From positions 19,468,001-19,532,000 of the forward strand of contig JANTQA010000023.1 in NCBI GenBank assembly GCA_027625915.1: a stretch of DNA of 64,000 nucleotides. The letters are read 5' to 3'. A program made the position numbers and the translations under genes. The notes under the pieces were generated by a model. The model was not told the DNA's origin. It saw only the letters and a program-made list of their open reading frames with translations, and made no database searches. Of the stretch, positions 46,401 to 58,753 are shown one piece after another; position 1 is the stretch's first letter, and the number at the start of each line of letters is the position of its first letter. The DNA is from Anaeramoeba flamelloides (lineage: Eukaryota; Metamonada; Anaeramoebidae).

Positions 46401-48745
46401 TGCCAATATTTGGCCAAACACAGGCAACTCCATTGCCGAACATAGGCGTCTGTAGATTTCAAATTTTTTATTAACAAATCATAAAGCCCATTCATTTTGC
46501 AAAATTGTTTACCAATTTCATTATTGTCTTGGATCATTGATAACACTAAAGAAGACAAATAAGTTTGAAAAGGGTAAGAGGACGATGATTTTAAAATCTC
46601 AATAAAATATTTAAAAGAATGATCTCTGATCAATTGCAATTTACAATCAGGATCCCATGTCAAAATTTTTGCCCAAATAAAAGTTAGAATTGGTTGTAAA
46701 TCCTGAGAAGAATTTTTTAATAACCTTAGCATATAAGGGAATATTCCCACACTTAACGAGGTATAGATCGCTGCAGAACCCAAATCTAAAAATCTAGCTA
46801 GCAAGTTTAAAGCTCTTTTTTTATATGCCGAAGAGAATAATACTTGCAATAATAATGGCAATTGTTCTGGGCCTTTAATAAATTTTAAATATTCGTTATT
46901 TTGATTTAAAATTGTTTCAATTTCATTTGAATTTAAATTAAAAATATTGATTTGATTCATATTATAATATTTTTTATAATTTTCGTTTTCATTATTATTG
47001 TTATTTTGATTGTTCTCATTGCTATTGCTATTATTGCTCTTGTTATTAGTATCATTTGAATCGTTATTATTTGTATTGCTCTCCAAATCAATTTCATCAA
47101 GAATATTCATGAGAAACAATTTATTATTAGTATTATTTTGATTGCTATTTTGATTATTATTATTTTTTTGATTTGGATTTTTTTCTTCAAGACTGGAATC
47201 TAAATTATTCTGAATGTTCTTTAATTTTGATTGATTTTTTTTTGATTGCTTGATAATCATTTTTAATAAATGCTTTGTATAATTTCTTGAGGATGATAAC
47301 CAAACATCAAAAGTGGTTAATTGTCCAGAGAAAAATGATATCGAATGATATTTTATTTTGGGTTTTTCGATCATTTCTGTTAATTGGATCAAGGCAATAT
47401 CAACACAATGATCCCAGGCATCCCATAGGTGATGATCATAGGTAACTGGAATTTCAGGAATGGTAAATGGGCTACAGCGTAGTGAACGCATGATCCTTTC
47501 CGCTAATAAGAAATTTCGGAATAAGGAGGCAGTTAATTGATCTTGCCGATACAATTGTTGAAACAGCTTTCTTGGTAAGGTGTTCCATGCAATGGTATCC
47601 GTAATTGATTGGAAAATCCAATTCAATTCTCCCAATAATGTCCTTCGATCAGTGAGCTTTCCTGGGGTTTTTTCTAATGACTCAATTTTGATGTCTTGCA
47701 AAAAGGAATTTTTTGAGATCTTTGTACAAATGTGCCACCGTAAGGCAGTCTTAATGGGGGTGGTCAAACAAGAAGTAAACAAATCCGCGGGCATATTGGG
47801 ATTCGTTGGTAAAATTTCGTTCTCTTGGCACGCAAATAACGCAATTTCTGGCAAGCTTTCGTTCGTATTATTCTTTCCAAGGCTAGGAGATAGCACCCCA
47901 GCAGAAGAGCAATCAAAGACATAAGTACATGGTTGCTTGAGCCATGATCTTAATTCAACCAACAATAGCGGCACATACTGGGTGTAATCCTGGTTAAAGA
48001 CCCAGATTTCCTCGTTCTTGGTCGGCCTTGGAACGCCATGCCCATTGTAATGAAATAAAATCCTTTCCATCTTGGCATACCTCCTCGGGATTTTGCAAAT
48101 CTCCTTCATTTTAGAGAGCGGGGTGTCCATATGCGATCTATACCTTGCCCTCGGCTCAAGTGTTTCATATTGCTGTTGAAGCGCAATCCCAATTTGATCA
48201 AGAACTTCATTTTGGGAGACGCTGTCTGGATCAACCCAACATTCAAACTTGGCACAGGGATCAGGTTTGATAACATCCGGTGGATCAACTCCAATATTTA
48301 AACACATTACTAAAATTCCTGTTACAGTTCGTGACTTTTGGTTTTGTTATTTTTTTGTTTTTTGTTTTTGTTTTTGTTTGAAAGAGTTTTTTTTTTTTAT
48401 TTTTTTTATTTTTTTTTTATTGAGTGTTTTGTGAAGAATGTTTTGGTTGAGGAAAGCGTTTCAAAAAAGAAAATGAAATCTTGGGTTGTGGTCATTATGA
48501 AAAAAATTCCAAGACAATAAAGTTTTTCAAAATATGCTGTTCTATTTGTTCTTTTCAGTTGTTTTTGAACGAACTTTTAAAACTCTTTTGTCTTGTAATT
48601 TTTTTTTAAAATGATTATCGTGCTTGTTTTTATTTTTATTATTTATGGGAATAAAAATGTTTTTGTTTTTGTTTTTGTTTTTGTTTTTGTTTTTGTTTTT
48701 GTTGTTTTCAAGATTGGAAATAAGGATACTTGTGGGATCAACCAT
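43499..48745 (-). CDS. Raptor, TORC1 scaffold subunit
   Basis: The main exon (48334-43499) begins SRTVTGILVMCLNIGVDPPD, a sequence conserved in raptor. It follows an AG acceptor, with an in-frame stop 12 bases further upstream, so the first Met in this exon (48307) is not the true start. A proposed first exon (48745-48575, 57 codons, ATG MVDPTSILI) splices in phase 0 through a 240-bp intron with a weak donor (GTTCGT). This gives 1,668 residues. The caspase-like N-terminal domain keeps HYNGHGVPRPT (about 48050) and FDCSSAG (about 47915). It is followed by PADLFTSCLTTPIK and ERIMRSLRCSPF. A HEAT/armadillo region (about 46890-46250) and a C-terminal WD40 domain (about 44710-43520, ending before RRRNF) complete the family order. 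Asn-, Lys- and Glu-rich inserts separate the domains. Raptor presents substrates to TOR kinase in nutrient signalling at lysosome-like membranes. Confidence 0.95.
45040..45170 (-). repeat. Hexanucleotide repeat coding (Glu-Asn)n in raptor
   Basis: A GAAAAT/AAAAAT-type repeat, read on the minus strand, codes ENENENEN with Lys interruptions in the linker before the WD40 domain. Confidence 0.85.
45806..45900 (-). repeat. 18-bp tandem repeat coding (NFNKSK)n in raptor
   Basis: About five head-to-tail 18-bp units encode NFNKSK in the linker after the HEAT region. Units differ only at third positions. Confidence 0.9.
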
Positions 48746-51700
48746 TTTTGTTTTTGTTTCTTAGTTTTATTAGAAGGTATAAGTGCACTTATGTTTTGTA
48801 TTTCATTATCAAAATAGTTGTTAATGGTTTCAACTTTTGTGTTAAATTCAAAGATTCCTTGCATTTGTTTTCAATTCGAAAAAAGAGCGAAAAAACAAAA
48901 ATGAAAAAAATGTTTTTTGTGGACTTTCAAATAATTCTTCTAACACCAGCTTAAAGGTTACAAGAAAAGAAAAAATTGATTTCTTGCCTTTTTGAAACAA
49001 CAACCTATTACTATTCTTTGAATATTAATGGGAAAAAGTTTAAAATTCATTTGCCTCTTTTTTACTTTTCAAAAATTTCAGAGAAATAAATTGTGATTTG
49101 TGATCTCTCTTTATTTGAATGGTTCTTTTTCTATTTAATAAAATGACAGATTTTGTATTTACTAAGAAGGTAAATGAAAGAATCTGGGGGAATTGAATAA
49201 ATAAAAGATCAATAAGCTGAGATATCACTAAAAAAGGTTAACAAGAAGTTTTTTGCTAATAGACAAATACATTTATTTATTTTTTATTTATTTATGAAGA
49301 GAGAAAATTAATTTTTCTCCTGTTTGCTGCTAGCTTTTTCAGACCCTTAAGAAGAGCGAAAATCCATGGATTTTTTGAGATTCTTTTAAATTTTGGAAAA
49401 CCTCAATACTCTGCATCACTTGATGGCACTCCCCTTATTTCTAAACTTTTTTTAAGGTTTTTGTTAAAGTATCACAATTTTTATTCCCACATACTAATGA
49501 TAAAAATTATGAATTCTTTTTTTTAATAATATCAGAGAGATAATTAATTTTTTTGTTTTTTTTTAAAAAAAATTCAAATTTTTCGATTTTTTTCATAGCC
49601 CAGACGTTGTTAGGTTTTTTTTTAATTTAAGAAATAAAAAAAAAATTACTTTATTTTCTTTTTCATTTTGTAAATTAAATAAAAGCGCCATTGGTTTTAC
49701 TAAGTTTTCTGTTTTATCAATTTTAAGAATAAACACAAAACCTCAAAAAAACCTCGGTACTTGACAGTAATTGAAAACATGATCCAATGTAAAATCGAAG
49801 TCTTCAATAATATCAAGATTTAACTTTTCTTTAAATAAATCGGAATTTTTATTTTTGATTTTGCTTGTTACATAAGAGTACCTATTTAAACAGTTAGTAA
49901 AATTTTATATTTTTAGAATTGTTTTTGAAGCTTTCCAGTTGAAATATTTTTGTTGTTTGAAATTGCGATTTGTTGTTTTATAATTTTTGGATATCTTTGA
50001 ACTTTGCAACTACTTGAATTTTACAATTTGGTTGATCAGAAAAATATTAATTCTAAATCTACTAATGTTATTTCCTTGGATTACCAATTAATACTTGGGT
50101 TTTCTAGTGTTCGAAAATTTAATACCTTTTTTAATTTTTTTAAATTTAAGAAATATTATTTTTCTATGAGAGTCACACGGTACAAATTATTAATCACAGT
50201 TTGTGGAATTTTTATAAATTAATCGAGGTGAATGGATATTAATTTGTAAGAAATTTGCAACTGATTTATTGATAAATCTATCAATTCTTTCAAAATCATT
50301 TTGTTTCAAGTCAAATATTTCAAGACCATAATAAAGTTGACTTAAAATGAGAGCTTTGAAAGAAGTTATTTTGACTCCATTGTTGAGTTGATTTTGTTGA
50401 AACAATTGGTTAAGTGTTTTGAAATACTTTTTTACATTTTCAACTTATTTAAAGTTATGTTCAAGATGTTTTTTTTTCTAATCAAATTCAAAGATAAACA
50501 ATATCTTTTTATTCTTCTTTATATTTAGTTTTTTTATGATGTGGGTTCATCCCGAATCTTTTTATTATTTTAAAAATTCTTTCTAAATTAATTTTTAGAG
50601 AGATTAAAGGCCATTTCATAATGAGAATAAGATCATCTGTATAAATTTGAACTTGAAATACTCAAGTTTTTAACTTTTCAAGTATGAAATGAGATATAAC
50701 TGCTAAGAGAATTGGTGATATGGACCACTTGATAAACCCCAATTCCTTCTTTTAAATAAATACACCTTTATGACATGACATCATCTCAATTTTTGAATGT
50801 TTATTGGTATTTTCAAAGATCTTTTTTTTCAACTTTACTTGATTGAGAAAAAAAAAGAAAGAAAACAAAAAAAAAAGAAAAAAATAAAACAACAGTAGAA
50901 AGAAATTAAAAAAAAAAGGAAAAAGAAATTTTTTTTAAAAAAAGAGAAAAAGAATAAGAAAAACAAAACTTTTAAAAAGTAATAAAAATAATTGTTCTAA
51001 TTGGACACAATTATTTTGAAATATTAATGAAAATATAATTTTGATAAAAATATTAAATAAATCCAAAAGTCACTTATAAAAACATTATAAAATGAGTCAA
51101 TACTTTTGAAAAATAGTTAATTCTCATACTAAATTTGTAATGGATATCATAAAATTAATAAAAAAAAGTAATTTTTACAATATCCATTTTTTAAAGAAAG
51201 GTTTTTTTTTTTTTTTTTTTGATTAATCAATAATTTAAGTTTAGGTAAACCATTAAATGACACACTCAATTTCAACCATACTCCTTAGGTTTCCTTGAGA
51301 TTTACTACTTTAATCAGAAAATCTATCGAATTACTAAATTAATAGAAAACCTGTGACAATTGTTGTGAGTTTTTTTTAAAGTATTGTTATGTTATGAAAA
51401 TCTATAGATTATTTTAATAAAAACAAAAATTTTAAAAAAAAACTGGTTACACAATTTCGCTTAGTACAATTAACTACCATATCATAAAAATCGTTTACTT
51501 CATTGCCTTTCTATTAATAAAATTCATATTTTCTCAACAAATTACTTATAAAAAAAAAATGTAAAAAAGATTTTTATTTATTGAATAGTACTGACGTTTT
51601 GTTTTGTGAAAAAACGATCTAATTTCCAAAATAATAGAAAATTTTGAAAATAAAAAAAATCATCGAATTTTAACTAATATTTACAATTAAAAATAGAAAA

Positions 51701-51934
51701 TTGTTAAATTTCAAAATGTGTTTTATTTTCATAATTTCGAAGAAATAAAATAGACTTTTTTTTTTTTTTGGTTCAAAATCCAGCACAATTTACAAAAGAG
51801 AATTTCAGTATATTTTTTTTCAAGCACAATACGGCAACGCAGCTATCCAACAAATAACACACAAAAGTTTGTCCATTAAAATAGAGTATATATTTAATAA
51901 ATGCAACTAAAATTTAAAATTCAATATTGTTTTT
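48746..51934. other. Intergenic region between raptor and the BEACH gene
   Basis: Both flanking genes are on the minus strand, so this holds the raptor promoter and the 3' flank of the BEACH gene. A minus-strand open frame (48864-48643) beginning MQGIFEFNTKVE overlaps the proposed raptor first exon and could be 5' leader or an alternative first exon. A hairpin repeat lies at about 49600-49765 and a LINE relic at 50190-50760. The rest is AT-rich with no visible signal. Confidence 0.6.
50190..50760 (-). pseudogene. LINE (non-LTR) reverse-transcriptase relic
   Basis: Read on the minus strand, the pieces follow the order of a non-LTR reverse transcriptase. GFIKWSISPILLAVISHFIL resembles the QG..SP block. 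VFQVQIYTDDLILIMKW holds the catalytic YxDD box. IKRFGMNPHHKKTK follows. A decayed YL.I.LEKK block (YLGIWLD in other copies) comes next. Then FKALILSQLYYGLEIFDL (thumb region) leads to FINKSVANFL and STNCD. Several stops and frame changes separate the blocks, so the copy is dead. The nucleotide and protein wording matches the relic in the BEACH intron. Confidence 0.75.
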
Positions 51935-52658
51935 TTATTTTTGATTTTGAAACATTTTTGATTTTTTATCAGAAATTTCAATAATGCAATTTTCACAAAA
52001 CCAACTTTTTTCAAAATTTATTGACGATAGTTCAGTTGAATTTTGCAAGACTTTGGGAGAATTCGATTGGGGATCGTTTGAATTTATTTTATTAACTTCC
52101 AGATTTGGATTATCTCCAATAGATTTTTTTGAACGATTATTTGTAAATTTTAAAAATTGATTAGTAAAATTTACTTTTAATTTATTTAAATTCTTATCAT
52201 TTAAGTTTTGAAGATTATTTTCCGATTTGCTTTTTTTTTCTTCATTTAACATCATACTTTTTTGTTTCAAATTTAAGAAAGTAATTAATTCACTATTTTC
52301 TGTCAAATTGTTTTGAATGAGATCTTTATAAATGTTTTTTTTAAATTTTCCTGATTTTTGGCAAATTTTACACGAATATTTTAAACAATTGTAACACTTA
52401 ATTCTTTTCACACCAAGTGTTAATAATTTATTACAAAAATCGCAAACGAGAGACTTTTTTTTTTGTATTTCTTTTTTTTGAGGTAAAGGATTTTTGACCA
52501 AAAAAACTGAATTTTGATTTGCAAAATAAAATTTTGAGAAATCGTGAGTAAATTTCACACAAAAGATTGGTAAATCTAAATGTTTTATATTATTTAATAA
52601 TTTAAAATCATAAAATTCGCAATTATAATAATAGTTTTTATATTCACCATCATATTCG

Positions 52659-52718
<60 letters not shown>

Positions 52719-55700
52719 GTGTTATTATTAGTGCTATTGTTGTTATTATTATTGTTGTTATTATTGTTATTATTGTTATTATTGTTATTATTATTAATCT
52801 TATTATTCTTATTTTTCTTATCATCATTATTAATATTATTATTATTATTAATATTATTATTATTATTATTATTATCCTTATCCTTAATATTATATCCACT
52901 TTTAATAATTTTTTTGATTTGGAATGATTTTGGTTTTGTTTGAAAAATAAAAATACATCCATTATTGTTTGTAAACAAATAATAGAATTTTAATAAAAAT
53001 TTATTAATAATGATAATTTTCGAAGATATGATTTGATTTAAATTATTATTACTGAAATTATATGAAGCTAATAAAATGCCACTTAACGAAAATAATTTAA
53101 ATTGATGCTTTGAACAAATCAAAATATCACCATTTATTTTGTTAATTTTAATAGAAACAATTTTTTCATTAATAAAATATCCATTTAGATTATTTAAATA
53201 TTGATCTTTATTTAAATCGAAAATAATAACAGAACCATTTTTTGAGCCTGTAACCACAATCCCAAACCTTTCATCAATTGAAATGCATGTAATTTTATCA
53301 TTATGGCCATAAAAGGTTTTTTTTAATTTAAAATTAAGTTTTGATTCATTTCGAAAATCTATTTCCCACATTTTGATTAACATATCATCACCACCTGTAA
53401 AAAACATTGTTTCATTTCTACATATAGCAACAGATGTTATTTGATTTGCATGTGGATATTCAAGACGACCCAATTCTGTCGTAAGATCAGAATTATAAAG
53501 CCTTAACGAATGATCATTAAATCCCCATTTAAAATATTTAAAATTATTTTTACTGAAAACAATTGTATATTTATCTATTATTAAAATTTCATTTTTGATT
53601 TCATTAACATTGGCTTTAATATTATCATCGTCATCATTATTATCACTATTACCACCACCTCTTAATATTTTAATATTTTTAATTTTATCTTGAGAATTAT
53701 TTTGTTTCTGAAAATATTTTAGTAATTCAATTTTTAAATTTTCATTTTTTTCTAAAAAGGATTTGAAATTAATAGATCTTTTTACATTCAAGTTTCTTTT
53801 AGGATGTGGCTTTAAAAACAATTGCTTTGGACATTGACCGAAATAATCGATTTGTGATCTTAGGGCCTTTTTTTCCATTGGATCTTTTACTGATTTTAAA
53901 TCTATAATATTTTCATATGTTAAATAATAAAATACATTGTTTGCTTGAACAGAATTTAAACCCCTTTGCTTATATCCAAAAATTAAATCGATCCATTTAC
54001 TAAGATGAAGAGAAACCAAATCACTTTCCAATGCCTTTCTCTGTTGCTGTATAAAATAGTAAGGATTGTTTTTAGACCATTGGGGTAATTTGATATCATT
54101 GATCTTCTTTCCACTTTCTTCTAAATAGCCAAAATCAAAACCATTTTGATTGATCAAAATTTCAGGTAAATAATAAAATTCTGGAATCATTTCTTTAACG
54201 TTAGTTGGACTTTGCTCAGCAGAATGTAAATAAGAATTTTTGATTGATTTGAACATCCTCCCAGGATTATCAAATTTACCACCTATAAATTTAATTTCAA
54301 TATCAATTAAAGTTAGTGAAAAAATAATACAAACACAGATATGATAAATTAATATATTTAAATTGAAATCAAAATTAAACCCCGTTCCAAAAATTTGGAC
54401 ACACCCAAAATCAAAAATAGGCAAAAAAAAAAAAACCCAATTTATTGTATTTTTCCAAACCTAATATAAAACAACATTTAAGTAACCCTAGTATTAATGT
54501 TTTAATAAGTAATCATTTTAACCCAAATAAAAGAAAAAAATATAAAACTCAAAAATAAAAACAGGTGTTTTCAAAATAATGAAACGAGCGGAACAAAAAA
54601 TGTATTGGTAAATTTGTTGAAATTTCACCAACAATTGTTGATCGATCAAATGTTAAGATACCATCTACCAATTGTATGTGATTTTCCAATTTAACAAACT
54701 CAACACTAACCTTCTATCAACCATTGAAAAAAAATTTCGAGATCTAAAGAAACAGATTACTTAACTGCAAAAAAGGAAATGAAAACAAAACAAAAAAGAC
54801 AAAAAATGAAATTGTTTGTAAAATCAAAATTCTTTCTAATTTGAATTTAAAGTGCAGTAATGATGCTCTTTCCACTGTTTAAACTGTGTCCAAATTTTTG
54901 GAATCTAGTTTATTTTATTAATCAAAAACAAATAATAATAATAATAATAATTTTTCAAATTACAAAGCAAGACCTTCACAATTAAAACATCCAATCGTAA
55001 ATGTGATGTTTTTTTTCATATATATTTATTTTTTAAACTCTGATTTTTAATGAATGTTTCATGGTGCTTTGTGTATTTTCAAAAGGCTGAGTAAATTAAT
55101 ATTTTTTTTATATTATTTTGATTTATTAGCGATTTTTTTTTAATATTTTCCTTGGATGAATTTTCTTTTTATTGGGAAGAAATGTAAGAAAGGAAAAAGA
55201 TCAAGTAGTTACTTGATAATACTTTGACACTTGAAACACTACAGTATGAGTAATTTTAAAATAAAAAAAGAAGAAGCAAAGGCAAAAAACACCAAAGTAC
55301 TAATGAAAATCTGATCAAAACAAAATAAAAGAAATTAAAACAATTTAACAACAGTCTCCCAAATGAACATCCATTATCGGTTATCAAATTAAAATATTTC
55401 TAAAAATATTGTGGTGTGATTTTAGGTGTTTTTAATTAAATGATAGCATTGCTTTTTTTTTTTTTTTTTTGATTTTTACTAATTGTTCCTTATTAAAATT
55501 TTTTAAATTTCTATTTTTGTTTTTTTTTCGTGTCAATTTTTTGCTTTTGCTTTTTTAACATAAAAAAATTTGATTGGGTGTGTCTTTCCCTTGAATAATC
55601 CTGAAATCTATGATTTTACCTTTAATTTCATTTCATAAAATTTCAGTAAAAGTACATTTAGAGTGTTATTCACACTTCTTCAACAATGAAAATAAATTGA

Positions 55701-58700
55701 ATTTTTAGAGATCCAATAATCTACCAGTGGTGATATGTACAAGATACAATCCCAAGATCGTCGGAGGTTAGATTCTTCTTAATCACATTATTTCTAAATA
55801 TTTTTATAATTTTCTCAAAAATACCATGTTTAATTTTAATTTAAAATCGTTTTTAAACTTTATAGAATTGCTATTTCTTTGAAGAAATTCGCCTGTCCGA
55901 TTTTGAACATTTTTGACTATTGTTAAAAAGAATGATAATCTAGAACACGCTCCCTCACAGTTTACGGAGCGAATCCAATTCTTGAGAGAATTGACCAGAT
56001 TTGCTCTCTCACTTGGTTTAAAGAATATTCCGAATTCAAATTTAGGGATTCAGTGTGCAGTCAAGTAACTTTTTTTTTTTTTTTTTTTTTTATTTAATCA
56101 AAAGAAAATTTTAATAAATTTTCTTTTAATTCTATAAATTAAAATAAAAAAGTTGACCGCAGTTTTCCAGGATTCAAAAGAATTGAGCAAAATCTATAAT
56201 TTTGTAGTATGATTTTAAATTTTTTGATGTTAAAAGTGTTTTGATTTTTTTTTGGTATTGTTTTTGTTTTGACAGTGGATTGGTTTTCAAAATAAACAAA
56301 AAAACCAAGAAAACAGAATAACAAACAAGTTAGCTTTTATTACTCACTCTTTAATGAATAAAAAAACAGAAATTAAAAAAAAAAATTCAATTTTTAATGT
56401 ATTATAAACGTTTTTTTGTTGTAAAATATTAGTTAATTTTTTGAAATTGATTTTAACTTTATCAAAGTTAAACTTTAAATGAATTTTTTTTATCTAGCCA
56501 AATACCAAGGTATACAATTTATTTTGGAATTAAAGTCTTTTTTTTATTTTTATCATTTTTCGAATTCATTCTAAAATCTTTTATAATTTTATATATTTTT
56601 TCTATTTGATAATTGATTTCTATCATTGATCCTTTCATAATTAAAATTAGATCATCGGAAACATCTGAACATTTATTGCCAGAAATTTAGGTTTAATTTT
56701 TTTTAAGATAAAATGTGTAATAAATCCTGGCAATAAAGTAGATAGATGAATCTCACCAATCAACATCAATTCGTTCATTTTAAAAAAAAGCTCTTTTTTT
56801 TGAGAATTTTTCTTTTGAAAATTATTGATCATTATTATTTGATTAAAAAATAATTTTAAAAAACTGTGATCAAAATAAAGTTTCCAAAATTATGCTCAAA
56901 AGAGTATTACAAACTTCAAAATACCTATTTTTAGGATTGTATTAAAAAAAGTATTGATCACAATTTTATAAAATCGCCTTATCAAAGATCTATTGACTTC
57001 TACATTTATTTATAAATAAAAATAATTTATTCCCCTTATGAAAAAAAAAATTATTATAACATCTGTATAACATTTTTATAACAAAATTTCCTTTTACATG
57101 ATGATTTTTTCAATATTATTTTATAAAAATATTCTTATAACAGATTTATATGAGTTGTTACAAATTGTATAACACGTTTTATAACATATTTTTGTTATAA
57201 AATGTGTTATAATATAATTTTATAACATTTTGTACGTTTATAACACCTTTACAACACGTTTATAGCATGTTATAAAAAACTTTTTTTATTAGGGAATTAA
57301 TTTTTTTTTACAGAAAATAATTTTTATCAAGTCAAAAATTTAAATTTTTTCAAATAAATTTTCTTGTAAACGAAAGATCCAAGCTTTGGAAACTGTTAAT
57401 ACCTATTGATCTAATAATTATTAACTATTTTCAATAAAATAATTAAGAGTTCACGTTTTTTAATTTACAATTCCATTCTGAAGAAAAAAAAAAAATAAAG
57501 AAGAAATAAAAAAAAATAAAATAAAAAATCAAACCTTGTAATTCAATAAAACCAGACGCAAAAGGTTCGATTCTTACCAAATAATATAAAATAACACCAG
57601 GACTAGAATAGTGACTACCATAATGATACTTTGGGATATCGGTGGTTGATTTATCCCATAATTTATAATTTCGTTTAAAAGATTTTAATCTTTCTTGATT
57701 TAAAGCACCCATCTATTATGTATTTGATTAAAATTTTAAAAAAGAAAATTAATTAATTCAAAAAATTAGTCGAAAAAAATATTTTTTTTTTTTTTTTTTT
57801 TTTAATAAAGAAAGCAAATCAATTTGCCCAATTAAAAGTTAACAGAATAAAAACAATAAAGAAAAATAAATTTTACTTACCGGTTTTGAAAGATTTCTAA
57901 ATGTATAGGGGTCATTTATATCTAATTTTTTTGAGCCATAATCACGCAAAATCCAAGGAAAAACATAATAATGGGTCAAATCATTATAACTTCTCCCAGA
58001 AAATTTATTTAATTTTAATAAATATTGGAAATTCGATATTTTTCCATTAATCCATTTGTTTGTAAAATTTTTATGAAATGATAAAGCTCTCTGCTCAAAA
58101 TTTGATTTTAAAGAAATAATTAAATTATTTAAATTATTTATTAATCGGTTTTTAGTATAACTAAAGTGATTAGCAAAAATACCATTTGTATCTACATTAT
58201 TCTTTAAATTCTTTAAATGGAATTTTAATTGTTTTTTAAAGGAATGGATAATTTCATTTTTTTTGGATTCATTTTCAAATAAGAAAAAGGCTGTATTACC
58301 ATTTATAAAAAACAATTCTAAACAATGGTTTTCGCCCGATCTCGTTCTATTTTCTATTGTTTGGATATTAATATATTTGAATGCTCTTTTTTTCATTATT
58401 TGCTTAACTTGTTGACGAATATCGACAAAATAATTTTCTTTTGTTATACCAAAATAGTCTAAAAAATAAAAATTATATTTACAAAAAATTAAAATTCCTG
58501 GGACAAATTTTAAATTTGTAATTATACCACAAGGATATATTGAAATTATATTCTTTCTATCTCTATCAATTAATTTTAATCTTCTGAAAATCCTCTTATC
58601 GATTCTATTTAATAATTTTTGAATAATGTAAGAATTATTTAAAAATTTTTGGTTTTCATTTTCATTTTCATTTTTCATATCACTTTCATTAATATTATAA

Positions 58701-58708
58701 TTAATATT

Positions 58709-58753
<45 letters not shown>

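Noticed and set aside
54283-54424. Separate gene starting at the Met at 54424
   Set aside because: The first 47 codons of that frame are hydrophobic AT-rich intron sequence. Homology begins exactly at the splice acceptor at 54283.
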